A DNA stretch of 17,224 bases, taken from Christensenellaceae bacterium. GTDB taxonomy: Bacteria; Bacillota; Clostridia; Christensenellales; SZUA-584. A model generated the notes under the pieces. That model had not been told where the DNA came from. It was given only the letters and a program-made list of their open reading frames with translations, and did not search any database. The stretch is from the NCBI GenBank assembly GCA_012719815.1, contig JAAXZP010000027.1, forward strand, positions 1 to 17,224, read 5' to 3'. Positions 10,401-16,231 of the stretch are shown here, piece by piece (within the stretch, counting starts at the first letter, position 1; every line of letters starts with the position of its first letter). Made by a program: the position numbers and the translations under genes.

Positions 10401-11834
10401 CGCCGTCGCCTCCGGATCCGTCTGCGCATAGAATTTTCTCCACAGGTCCGCCAGCGTTTCCCCTTTGGGGAACATGGTTTCGGTGGCGTTAAACTGGTAC
10501 ACCACGCGCTCGTACTCGTCGTCCGACATCAAGTCCAGCATATACAGCGGCGTGTCCGGGCGCAAAAGCGCGTCGCGAATGATGTTCATGAAGTGTACGT
10601 GGATAAACTCGCCCTCCCGGACGGAGAACAGCGACGTATGGTAATCGTAGTCCACCACAAAACGCCCTTCGGCCTCCCGGTCGTTCACATGAATGGCCAG
10701 CGACGGCTCCTGGTAGCCGGGGAAATGCCAGCGCCCTTCATATGTAAAATCATCGGCGTTCTTCTCAAACGTGCCGATCTGGTAAGAAAGCGTCACGTCA
10801 TACAGCGAATCCAGTCCCTTGTGTTTCTGCCTTAAGTCCTGCACCAGCAGGTTGTAGGGATATTTCTGGTGCTTCAGCGCGGAAAACCAGCTGTTGGACA
10901 CCTCCTGGACAAACTCGCTGAACAGCATACTGTCCTCCACGCGCACGCGCATGGGCACGGTGCTGACAAACATGCCGAACATGGTCTTGGCGTGGTGCGA
11001 GGTGCGGTTGGCCACCGGCGCGCCGATCACCAGGTCCTTTTTGGTGGTGATGCGGTTGATATACACCGCCAGCGCCGCCAGGAACAGCGAATAAATGGTA
11101 ACGCCCGTCTTCTCGCAGTAATCGCGAATCTGCTTGGACAGGCGCGGCCTTATCACATACGTGCGGCGTTTGGCTTTCAGGCTGTGGGCGCTTGTCTTTT
11201 TCTGTTTGATAACAGTGGGTTCGGGAAGCTCTTCAAACAGCTTGTTCCAGTATTCCTTGTCGTACTGGAACCGGCTGGATTCCAGATAGGCCTTCTCTTC
11301 CTCAAGATATTCGATATAAGAGCGCACGGCAGGGTGCCTCGGCTCCCGCCCGGCGAGCAGGTCCTGATAGATGCCCATCAGGTGGTTGCAGAACTCTATA
11401 ATGGACAGCGCGTCGGAAATGATATGGTGGAACTTGGCGTAGATACCGCCTTCCTCTTCACCGAGCCGCAGGAAGGCAAAATAGAAAAGGTTGCTGTCCA
11501 GCAGCGGCATGGGGGTCTGCGTCTGAACGCTGTCCCATTCAAAAAGCTTTTCCACGCCGCGGTCGGTAAAGTCGATCACGTCGATGGTCTGGGGCACGTA
11601 TTCCGCAACGTACTGGTACGGCACGCCGTCTTTCTGGCCGATACGGATGCGCAGCGTCTCGTAATCGCGCAGCATCACGTTAACCGCCTGTTCCAGCAGC
11701 GCGAAGTCCAGCCGGCCTTTGATTTTCAGCGTACCGGCGTTGTTCCACATGCCGGTCCCGGGATGCAGCATCTCCGCGTACCAGATACGCTGCTGCGGGT
11801 GAGACAGGGCATATTGTGTGTTCTGCTGAATCAT
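4461..11834 (-). CDS. Dimodular nonribosomal peptide synthetase, C-A-T-C-A-T-reductase
   Basis: 2457 residues in seven domains. C1 (about 5-430) has HHIISDA with His136, His137 and Asp141. A1 (about 445-940) has YTSGSTGQPKG, YYGPTEAT and SGKVDRK. T1 has GGDSL with carrier Ser994. C2 (about 1045-1450) has HHSVCDA (1172-1178). A2 (about 1465-1965) has YTSGSTGQPKG, GYGPSEAT and NGKVDRK. T2 has GGDSL with Ser2021. The terminal reductase (about 2085-2450) has TGATGYLG (NAD(P)H binding, 2094-2101) and Tyr2255-x3-Lys2259. There is no thioesterase or epimerisation domain. An opening C domain implies that an acyl group is joined to amino acid 1, fitting the ligase and ACP upstream. Reductive release would give an N-acyl dipeptide aldehyde, which can be reduced further. 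Hand-read pocket residues are D-V-M-T-V-M-Y-I-I-K (A1) and D-I-G-Q-I-L-G-V-Y-K (A2); neither matches a code I recognise, so no amino acids are assigned. The ATG has only a weak ribosome binding site and no in-frame alternative upstream. Confidence 0.96.
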   Translation of the reverse strand: MIQQNTQYALSHPQQRIWYAEMLHPGTGMWNNAGTLKIKGRLDFALLEQAVNVMLRDYETLRIRIGQKDGVPYQYVAEYVPQTIDVIDFTDRGVEKLFEWDSVQTQTPMPLLDSNLFYFAFLRLGEEEGGIYAKFHHIISDALSIIEFCNHLMGIYQDLLAGREPRHPAVRSYIEYLEEEKAYLESSRFQYDKEYWNKLFEELPEPTVIKQKKTSAHSLKAKRRTYVIRPRLSKQIRDYCEKTGVTIYSLFLAALAVYINRITTKKDLVIGAPVANRTSHHAKTMFGMFVSTVPMRVRVEDSMLFSEFVQEVSNSWFSALKHQKYPYNLLVQDLRQKHKGLDSLYDVTLSYQIGTFEKNADDFTYEGRWHFPGYQEPSLAIHVNDREAEGRFVVDYDYHTSLFSVREGEFIHVHFMNIIRDALLRPDTPLYMLDLMSDDEYERVVYQFNATETMFPKGETLADLWRKFYAQTDPEATAVICGGKSMTYRELDERSSALAQYLCSKGIGPEDVVGLLLRRTLDYPVCVLAVSKSGGAFLPIDSEIPPERVAYILKDSSAKVLLVSSELLPHHTVDESITVMPTDIELEPATCPETNCRPENLAYIIYTSGSTGQPKGVQIENRSIVHFVYSMLRIWDCRPGARMLGSSSISFDVSLMELLPTLISGNTLVLAQEHELAIPRNLVRLIKSTGVNMMTVTPGRMEQILADKQGASCLRDFREVGMGGDVVNEQLLSQVQQVTDARISDYYGPTEATIICTISDLTNAKSPNIGRPMHNVKAYILDKYMNPVPIGVPGELYIGGPGLARGYLGKPEMTAERFVPDPFRPGERVYRTGDLVRWYPLGEIEFLGRIDQQVKIRGYRIELAEIESRLLQVPGVTACAVAAREDAEGRKYLCAYLVGNPPPRAELKAHLLRDLPAYMVPSWFMTVDSLPYNTSGKVDRKRLPDPLEARETLIDDFEPPETPTEIALAEIWSNILNVKTIGRNDNFFDIGGDSLSIVRVLAQVQLRFSVEINLEDVNRSPLLKDFAAMIDAAEAQDYRPIKPVPIKEYYPVSSAQQRMWVLSQGEDAITYNMPAAFILPDETDEKRLGAAFEALIERHDALRTRFVMHNGELCQRVEKWVPFKLERISCEPRRLKTVLKSLIKPFDMGQAPLMRAALIDTGVKRLLYIDMHHSVCDARSVQVLMEELSALYEGKTLPPVTLQYKDYAVWQRESVDEGMLERQRDFWKTELSGELPVLNLHTDKPRPPQQRFEGARYAFDLPPKTTEALRTFAAQHGGTLFMAVLAVFNVLLSRYTGQEDIIVGTPVAGRTRPELQDMVGVFINTVPLRNYPRGDRSFSEFFRDLSRNAFAALANADYPLEHIVADLRLPRDLSRNPVFDVMLNQLRGETALPIPGAEPYPFDPGVSKLDLTLEVLERNGLFCQFEYNTRLFKKARIVRMAEHFCRLAEMLPAEPDKPIKDVTMLTQRELWQVTQGFNQTDLPLERERTVQSVFEEIAERFADKTAVICEGVPLSYRELNERANRFARLLREEGVGRNTVVALCMRRSADLMAALFGVLKAGGAYLPLDVSYPVERLAFMLSDSGTKILLADGSVNVPFEGKVLHVGDVPDSGPCGNLPAIDRPEDAAYVIYTSGSTGQPKGTALPRRGLLNLYEDTRRTIGFDPEQTSISVTTVAFDIFIGDAVLPLMNGSTLVLCTEEELRQAHLIAPLIDTYGVQYIQTTPTRMRVMMESAAFRAAAGRHIRKIVLGGEMVPVSLLKLLRKHIPGVRIINGYGPSEATVYASFKDLTYASFVTIGRPIANTRMYILDAYRRPVPVGVLGELYISGAGVASGYLGRETLTRARFVPDPFWPGHIMYQTGDVCAFREDGEIEMSGRADHQVKIRGLRIELGEIEAALRQVKGVREAVVKDWGEGAEKYLCAYYVAESDVTAAALREHLSAKLPVYMVPSFFVAMPALPTTLNGKVDRKALPEPDRTRPGARVEKGTMSAVEKKMARVWSRVLGVTNIGPECNFFELGGDSLGVIKVQAAILQYGWSISTRTFYEKQTLRGVCASLNTGGAASAPAAENAAKRTAAVPDYPHLKPPKMKNILLTGATGYLGALLAAELLKLPDVRLHCLVRAQNDAAAMRRFYDVRAYYFGLAAAPDSRISVLCGDIAQEGFGLGPRARRALEGVDTVIHCAALTDHVGHADMFDRVNVDGTKHAIALAKELDAALLHISTTSVAGTALADGSGEHSVFDEMSYDIGQNYADNDYVRSKFLAEGHVLDAMAGGLNARIFRVGNLTATTDGRFQMRPERNAFSNRLRTLCTLQSIPLRMLAMRVEMTPADACARAIIALSLISDDILPIYNVYNTNLLTGGELISLMEACGRRIRVVSDREFAAELSELSRRGRLDVLTGLMEELNPGYRPPTITVSAELTDRRLKKAGFEWPVIDGAYISRFMSIIEAVRAERRTES

Positions 11835-11959
11835 ATTGTCTACCGCCGTTTCTTTGTTGTCATTACATGATGCAGATCATCTAAATTTGGCCCGGTTGCC
11901 GGCTTTCGGCCACCCGGCGCCTGCCCGTGAAATATCAGCTTAAAACCTATGGCCTTTTC
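11835..11959 (-). other. 125-nt gap between PPTase and NRPS
   Basis: This is the only real gap inside an otherwise overlapping operon. It contains an imperfect GC-rich stem (about 11892-11916: CCGG..GCCG / CGGC..CCGG, with unequal internal loops) that is not followed by a T-run on the minus strand, so it does not look like a terminator. No convincing promoter was found. The NRPS start has only GGCGG-like bases upstream instead of the strong GGAGG seen elsewhere. The gap may set NRPS translation independently or affect mRNA stability; that is inference. Confidence 0.35.
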
Positions 11960-12613
11960 TCACTTGCCCAGCGGGCGGGCAAGCTGCTCTTCGCTCACCA
12001 TGACGATCTCCGGCTCCGCGCCGCCCTTCGCGCATACCGCCGCCTGGTACCCGTCAGCCGGCTGCATCAGCCAGAACGCGCAGCCGGTGTCGGTGATAAT
12101 GCCGCTGCCCGACGGGCACACGGTAAACGATCTGAGCGGGATGCCCAGCCCCTCGCCTGAGTATTTGATAAACGCTTCCTTGAGCGTCCATATCTGAAAG
12201 AACAGCGTCTGTCGGTCTTCGGCGTCCCTGTACAGCCGGTACTCCGCTTCCGACATCACGCGCTCCGGTACGCCTTTCCCCACCAGGCGCGCCTTCTCGA
12301 TATCCGCGCCCACAGGCTCACCGTGCAGCGCGCACATGGCCATGCCCCCCGAATGGCTGATGCTGAAATGGATATCCGGCGCCGTCACAAGATATGGCTT
12401 GCCGCGCACCATCAGCCCGAAATCCTGCGGCCCGGGCACGATATCGTAAACGGTTTTCACCGCATAGCACAGAAGGCGGTGGGCAGTCAGGGCCAGAGCC
12501 TTGTCCGTATCCCGACGCATACGCTCTATGCGCCGCGCTTTATCCTCCCATAAGCCATCCATCCACACCCTGGCCAGCGCATACGGCGCCGCCGGGGCGA
12601 AAAACGCCTTCAT
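11960..12613 (-). CDS. Sfp-type 4'-phosphopantetheinyl transferase
   Basis: 217 residues. It transfers the phosphopantetheine arm of coenzyme A to carrier-protein serines. Family motifs are present in order: FSISHSGG (83-90), VGADIE (Asp104, Glu106, the magnesium-binding pair) and WTLKEAFIKYSGEGL (142-156; Lys145, Glu146, Lys150). Length and motif spacing fit the Sfp/Gsp/AcpT superfamily. Its ATG overlaps the ACP stop by 4 nt (ATGA), so the two are probably translated together. The likely substrates are Ser34 of that ACP and Ser994 and Ser2021 of the NRPS. A dedicated PPTase makes the cluster self-sufficient for carrier activation. Confidence 0.94.
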   Translation of the reverse strand: MKAFFAPAAPYALARVWMDGLWEDKARRIERMRRDTDKALALTAHRLLCYAVKTVYDIVPGPQDFGLMVRGKPYLVTAPDIHFSISHSGGMAMCALHGEPVGADIEKARLVGKGVPERVMSEAEYRLYRDAEDRQTLFFQIWTLKEAFIKYSGEGLGIPLRSFTVCPSGSGIITDTGCAFWLMQPADGYQAAVCAKGGAEPEIVMVSEEQLARPLGK

Positions 12614-12837
12614 GCGACCCGCTTTTCTAGATAAGCGACGATATCGCTGACCTTGGAGAGCTTGCGGATATCCTTCTCCGGCACAACGATATTAAACGCC
12701 ACTTCAAACGCACAGACCAGCTCGACCAGGTCGAGCGAATTAATCTGAAGATCGCTGATCAGATCCGTCTCCGGAACGATTTTAATGTTTCCGCAGTCCA
12801 CATTTTCTTCGATGATTTGCTTAACTTTTTCAAACAT
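12610..12837 (-). CDS. Stand-alone acyl carrier protein
   Basis: 75 residues, acidic and helical, the usual size of a discrete ACP. The carrier motif reads INSLDLVEL, so Ser34 should take the phosphopantetheine arm; the usual Asp before this serine (DSL) is Asn33 here. The start at ATG 12837 gives a normal ACP N-terminus (MFEKVKQ) and overlaps the acyl ligase stop by 8 nt. The end overlaps the PPTase start by 4 nt. Its position between the fatty-acid ligase and the PPTase suggests it holds the starter acyl chain for the first C domain of the NRPS. A role in general fatty-acid synthesis is less likely because no fab genes are nearby. Confidence 0.93.
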   Translation of the reverse strand: MFEKVKQIIEENVDCGNIKIVPETDLISDLQINSLDLVELVCAFEVAFNIVVPEKDIRKLSKVSDIVAYLEKRVA

Positions 12838-14515
12838 TATTAGCGCCCTTTCCGAACATGACCTGATAACGCTTAATATTTCTGGTTGTTGTCTTGGGGA
12901 ACTCCGTATCGCGCAGCGCAAACAGGCGGATCTGCTTAAAGCTGGCCAATTGTTTATTCACCGCATCAATCTCCTGCTGCAGCGCGCTGTGCAGCCCGCT
13001 GCCCAGCGCCTCTTTCTTGGCGGGGTCGGGATAGACAATGGCCATCAGCCTGTCGGACCCGTTTTCGTCGCCCGGCGCTTCCTTCACCATCACCTCGGCA
13101 ATGAGAGGGCTCTGCTGGAGCAGGTTTTCAATCTCCTCCGGCATGATGTTCTTGCCGTTCTTCAATACGATCATATCCTTGCTGCGCCCGGTGACATAGA
13201 CGAAACCGGCCCTGTCCATATAGCCGAGGTCGCCGGTTTTATACCACTCTCCGTCAAACGCCTCAGCGGTACCCTTTTCATCGTCCAGATAGCCCAGGAA
13301 CACGCTTTCGCCGCGGACGAGTATCTGGCCGTCACTGTCAATTTTCACCTCGCAGCAGGGCAGCGGTACGCCCACCGATTTGTCCCGGCGCCATCCGATA
13401 AATTTGGCCGTGATGATGGGCGAACATTCGGTCGCGCCGTAGCCGTGCAGTATCACAACGCCGTAATCGCGGTACGCTTTAATCATCTTATGGTGCATAT
13501 ACGCCCCGCCGCTCACTACCAGCCTGAGCCGCCCGCCAAAGGCTTCGCGGACCTGGCGCAACAGCTTGTCCCGGAGGTTGATGCCAAATATCGCGGCCAG
13601 GTTGCACAGGCGGATAGCCATCTTCAGCTTGCCTTCCTTGCCCTCTTTTTTGGCCTTTTCCCATATGCGCTTGTGGAACGTCTCAACATACAGCGGCACC
13701 AGCACCATCACTGTGGGCCTGAACATCTTCAGACAGTCGGGCAGGTGCTTGACGCCCGGGCAGAAGGCAACAGTAGAGCCGTAAAGCATCGGCCCGAATA
13801 TGCCGCACACGCACTCGTAGGCGTGGTTGATGGGCAGCAGCGAGAGCATCAGGTCCTCTTTCTTAAACAGCACCATCTGGCAGGCTGCCACGGTATTGGC
13901 TGCAAAGTTGCGGTGGCACAGCAAAACGCCCTTGGAAGCGCCCGTCGTGCCGGAAGTGAACATGATGGCGCAGGGGCGTTCCCGGTCGATTTCAAGGTTC
14001 GTATAGCGGTCTTCGCCGCGCGCCAGCAGCGCAAAGCCCTCGTCTACCAGCTCTCTCAGCGGAATTGCGGTGCCAAACGCGTCCCCCAGCGAGACCAAGC
14101 GCAGCTCGGGCGCCGCATCCAGAATGACCTGCGCTTCCTCCGCGTACGAAGGGGAAATAAACAGCACCGTCACCTTGGCTCGCAGCACAAAAGCCTTCAG
14201 TTCTTCCGCGGTCAGTTCCTTGTCCAGCGGAACCGCGGTAGAGTTGGTATTGACAATCGAAAAATAAGCGAGCACCCATTCGTAGGAATTCTCGCCTACC
14301 AGCGCCATGCGCTCCCCGGCCCAGCCGCGCGCCATTAGCGAGTTGGCCAGCGCGCTGAGCTCCTCGCCAAATTGGCGGTACGTCACACCTTTGTACGAAT
14401 CCCGGCCCGTCATTATGAGATAGGCGTCTTTATCCGCATACGTTCGCGTGCTGTAATCCGTCAGCTCTTTCAGATCTCTGACCTTCTCCACAGGATTGAA
14501 GGGATAGCGGCCCAT
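12830..14515 (-). CDS. AMP-forming long-chain fatty acid ligase (acyl-CoA synthetase / fatty acyl-AMP ligase)
   Basis: 561 residues of the ANL adenylate-forming superfamily. Motifs: IMFTSGTTGASKG (184-196, phosphate loop), LLPINHAYE (226-234), GYGATE (358-363), YKTGDL (425-430), GRSKDMIVLKNGKNIMPEE (443-461) and a C-terminal Lys548 in RNIKR. The whole resembles FadD-type long-chain acyl-CoA synthetases. Because the next gene encodes a stand-alone ACP, it probably activates a fatty acid and loads it onto that ACP, either directly or via CoA. I cannot decide from motifs alone whether it is a CoA ligase or an acyl-AMP ligase. The start at ATG 14515 is chosen because GGGAGGGA lies 5 nt upstream. 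Frames extending to 14620 would cross the promoter. It is the first gene of the operon. Confidence 0.92.
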   Translation of the reverse strand: MGRYPFNPVEKVRDLKELTDYSTRTYADKDAYLIMTGRDSYKGVTYRQFGEELSALANSLMARGWAGERMALVGENSYEWVLAYFSIVNTNSTAVPLDKELTAEELKAFVLRAKVTVLFISPSYAEEAQVILDAAPELRLVSLGDAFGTAIPLRELVDEGFALLARGEDRYTNLEIDRERPCAIMFTSGTTGASKGVLLCHRNFAANTVAACQMVLFKKEDLMLSLLPINHAYECVCGIFGPMLYGSTVAFCPGVKHLPDCLKMFRPTVMVLVPLYVETFHKRIWEKAKKEGKEGKLKMAIRLCNLAAIFGINLRDKLLRQVREAFGGRLRLVVSGGAYMHHKMIKAYRDYGVVILHGYGATECSPIITAKFIGWRRDKSVGVPLPCCEVKIDSDGQILVRGESVFLGYLDDEKGTAEAFDGEWYKTGDLGYMDRAGFVYVTGRSKDMIVLKNGKNIMPEEIENLLQQSPLIAEVMVKEAPGDENGSDRLMAIVYPDPAKKEALGSGLHSALQQEIDAVNKQLASFKQIRLFALRDTEFPKTTTRNIKRYQVMFGKGANNV

Positions 14516-14520
14516 AATTG

Positions 14521-14528
14521 TCCCTCCC
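14521..14528 (-). promoter_or_regulatory. Ribosome binding site fixing the ligase start
   Basis: The minus strand reads GGGAGGGA, ending 5 nt before ATG 14515. Its core GGAGG sits at a standard distance, which selects this ATG over in-frame codons further upstream that would fall in the promoter. Confidence 0.75.
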
Positions 14529-14555
14529 TGAATGAAATGAGTGTCGCTTTGCCTT

Positions 14556-14584
14556 ATTTTAGCATGCGTTTCATAATGTTTCAA
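14556..14584 (-). promoter_or_regulatory. Promoter of the NRPS operon
   Basis: The minus strand has a -35 TTGAAA (14584-14579), a spacer of exactly 17 nt and a -10 TAAAAT (14561-14556) preceded by the TGn extension. This is close to the housekeeping sigma-A consensus. The predicted start is near 14549, giving a leader of about 34 nt with the GGGAGGGA ribosome binding site. No clear operator palindrome was found beside it, so any regulation by the operon's own two-component system is not visible here. Confidence 0.72.
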
Positions 14585-14759
14585 CAATATTCGACTTGGT
14601 AAGACACACTTATACAGCATCTACAAGTTCAGACACGGTACGCCTTATACCCCGACGCCTGCCGGGATGTTCTGATTTGATTTGGGATAAGTCATAAACA
14701 CTGGAAAAATAAAAGAAATTAATTGAGCAGCAGTGATTATCCAGACTGTGGAAATGCTA
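14585..14759 (-). other. Intergenic stretch between HD protein and NRPS operon
   Basis: No coding frame is supported. A short GC-rich inverted repeat (CCCG/CGGG with an 8-nt loop, about 14650-14665) follows the HD gene by about 95 nt. It has no T-run on the minus strand, so a terminator is not called. I see no convincing binding site. Confidence 0.4.
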
Positions 14760-15404
14760 TCACTGCACCCGGCGGCTCTTTAGGATAAAGTTCTCTATCT
14801 CGCGGCGCTCCTGCATAAGCTGCTGCGCGCTTACCTGCCCGCGGCCCAGCCGGTCGCACAGGCACAGCAGCGCCACCTCGTCGATATCCGCTTCCGCCCG
14901 CATCGCCCGCGGGGTGAAAAACGGCAGCTGTTTCGCTGCGTAGAGCGCCTGCATGTGCCAGCGCACCAGCGCGCCCACTCTGCGCACAAACGCTTCGTCC
15001 TGACCGCACTCGCGCAGGAACCGCTCCGCCATTTCACGGCCCACCTTGTCGTGATCATAAGCGGGGATGCGCCCTTTTCTGATACGCGTCGTCGGCTTTT
15101 TGCCCACGTCGTGCAGCAGCGCCGCCCACATCAGCGCTCTCGGGTCCTTGCTCTTTACTTTAACCTGCGCGGCGTTGTCCGTCACCAGCATGGTGTGCTG
15201 CCAGACGTCGCCTTCCGGGTGGTGCTGGGGCGACTGCTCTACGCCCTTAAGGTCGCTCAGCATGTCGAAAGGCGGCCAAGCAGGAAACGCGCCCGCGCTT
15301 AACAGGCCGTCGAAATATACGGACGGTTTTTCATCCCCCAAAAGATGGGTTTCAAATTCGTGGAATACGGCAGTATTGTTGCGCGCAGCGGTGCTTGTCG
15401 TCAT
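14760..15404 (-). CDS. HD-domain phosphohydrolase, CCA-adding-enzyme HD-like
   Basis: 214 residues from ATG 15404. Conserved block: QHHPEGDVWQHT (His70), LLHDVGKK (His98-Asp99), YDHDKVG (His118-Asp119), VRWH (His150) and CDRLGRG (Asp184). This order matches the metal-binding HD domain at the C-terminus of bacterial tRNA nucleotidyltransferases. The nucleotidyltransferase domain itself is absent, so it is not a CCA-adding enzyme. The substrate is unknown; a phosphatase or phosphodiesterase activity on nucleotides or RNA ends is plausible. The frame extends upstream to TTG 15542, which has a GGGGAT-like site. The extra 46 residues look non-conserved and run towards the composition change, so the inner ATG is preferred despite a weak ribosome binding site. 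It has the same orientation as the NRPS operon but is separated from it by a promoter. Confidence 0.78.
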   Translation of the reverse strand: MTTSTAARNNTAVFHEFETHLLGDEKPSVYFDGLLSAGAFPAWPPFDMLSDLKGVEQSPQHHPEGDVWQHTMLVTDNAAQVKVKSKDPRALMWAALLHDVGKKPTTRIRKGRIPAYDHDKVGREMAERFLRECGQDEAFVRRVGALVRWHMQALYAAKQLPFFTPRAMRAEADIDEVALLCLCDRLGRGQVSAQQLMQERREIENFILKSRRVQ

Positions 15405-15580
15405 GCTGTTATTATCCGGAGCAGGCAGCCGATTATGCACCATTAATTTGTCCGCAGGTTCAATAACGCTTTCCGGGGCCCCACTGCCCGAACATACGAA
15501 GTCGCCGGGCAGCAGGTCCATTACATCCGATAATCCGTTCAATCCGGCTTATCCCCAGAAAACAGTTGGCTCAAACTATA

Positions 15581-16228
15581 TCAGTAGTTAATTTTTTCAA
15601 GTACTCTGTCAATAATCTCGCAGACTGTCAACGAAAAATCTTCTGAAACATGAGGTTTTTCTCCATCAGCAATACATCTTCCAAGCTGTTCCACCTCAAG
15701 TGCGTAGTTATTCTTCACATTGTATTCGAAATGCTCACTTCCTTCATCCGAAAGAATATCAAATACACAAAGGCCTTCCTGGTTAAATTTAATATCTGCC
15801 CAAAGACTCGCCTTATCACCGTGAATAACCATTCTGTCCGATCTGCCTCTGGCAACGAAACCACATCCAAGAGTTGCCATTGCACCGCTTGGATATTGGA
15901 AATACATATGGCAGAAATCATCCACTCCTGATTCAGCAAAATGTGAAATCGCATCAATCGATTCAGGCACTTCACCCAGTATTCTCTGAGCAAGACTTAT
16001 ACTGTAACAGCCTAGGTCGTAAACTGAACCGCCGCCCCATTCTTTAATCCATCTGATATCTCCATCCTTGGGAGCTCCCGTAAAGAAGCAGGCTTCAATA
16101 AGTCTTACTTTGCCAATTGCTCCACCTTGAATCTTTTCAACCATTGCACAGATAGCATCATTGTGAAGATATGCGTACGCTTCCATGAGAATTACATTAT
16201 TCTTCTTTGCAGTTTCAAAAGCTTCCAT
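15581..16228 (-). CDS. C-terminal part of a disrupted Gfo/Idh/MocA-family oxidoreductase
   Basis: 215 residues continuing the fold of the fragment just upstream in the same reading frame. It contains the C-terminal α/β domain, including WIKEWGGGSVYDLGCY, the region that in this family carries substrate-binding residues. It joins seamlessly to the N-terminal fragment: the two are separated only by TAA TTA, and a single base change at the stop (for example GAA to TAA) would restore a 321-residue protein, the normal family length. The ATG at 16228 lies 3 nt after the stop codon but has no ribosome binding site of its own, so only re-initiation could produce this piece. Without the Rossmann domain it should not bind NAD(P). 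Codon use is AT-rich, unlike the genes below 15.5 kb. Confidence 0.75.
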   Translation of the reverse strand: MEAFETAKKNNVILMEAYAYLHNDAICAMVEKIQGGAIGKVRLIEACFFTGAPKDGDIRWIKEWGGGSVYDLGCYSISLAQRILGEVPESIDAISHFAESGVDDFCHMYFQYPSGAMATLGCGFVARGRSDRMVIHGDKASLWADIKFNQEGLCVFDILSDEGSEHFEYNVKNNYALEVEQLGRCIADGEKPHVSEDFSLTVCEIIDRVLEKINY

Positions 16229-16231
16229 TAA

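Noticed and set aside
12838..12921. Longer ACP reading frame starting at 12921
   Set aside because: A normal ACP begins at MFEKVKQ (12837); the extra residues overlap the ligase gene and look unlike an ACP.
12785..14338. 517-codon plus-strand open frame opposite the fatty-acid ligase
   Set aside because: It covers a gene with all adenylate-forming motifs on the minus strand; its own translation has no recognisable family features.
14650..14666. GC-rich short inverted repeat as a terminator for the HD gene
   Set aside because: Only 4 bp of stem are perfect and no T-run follows on the minus strand.
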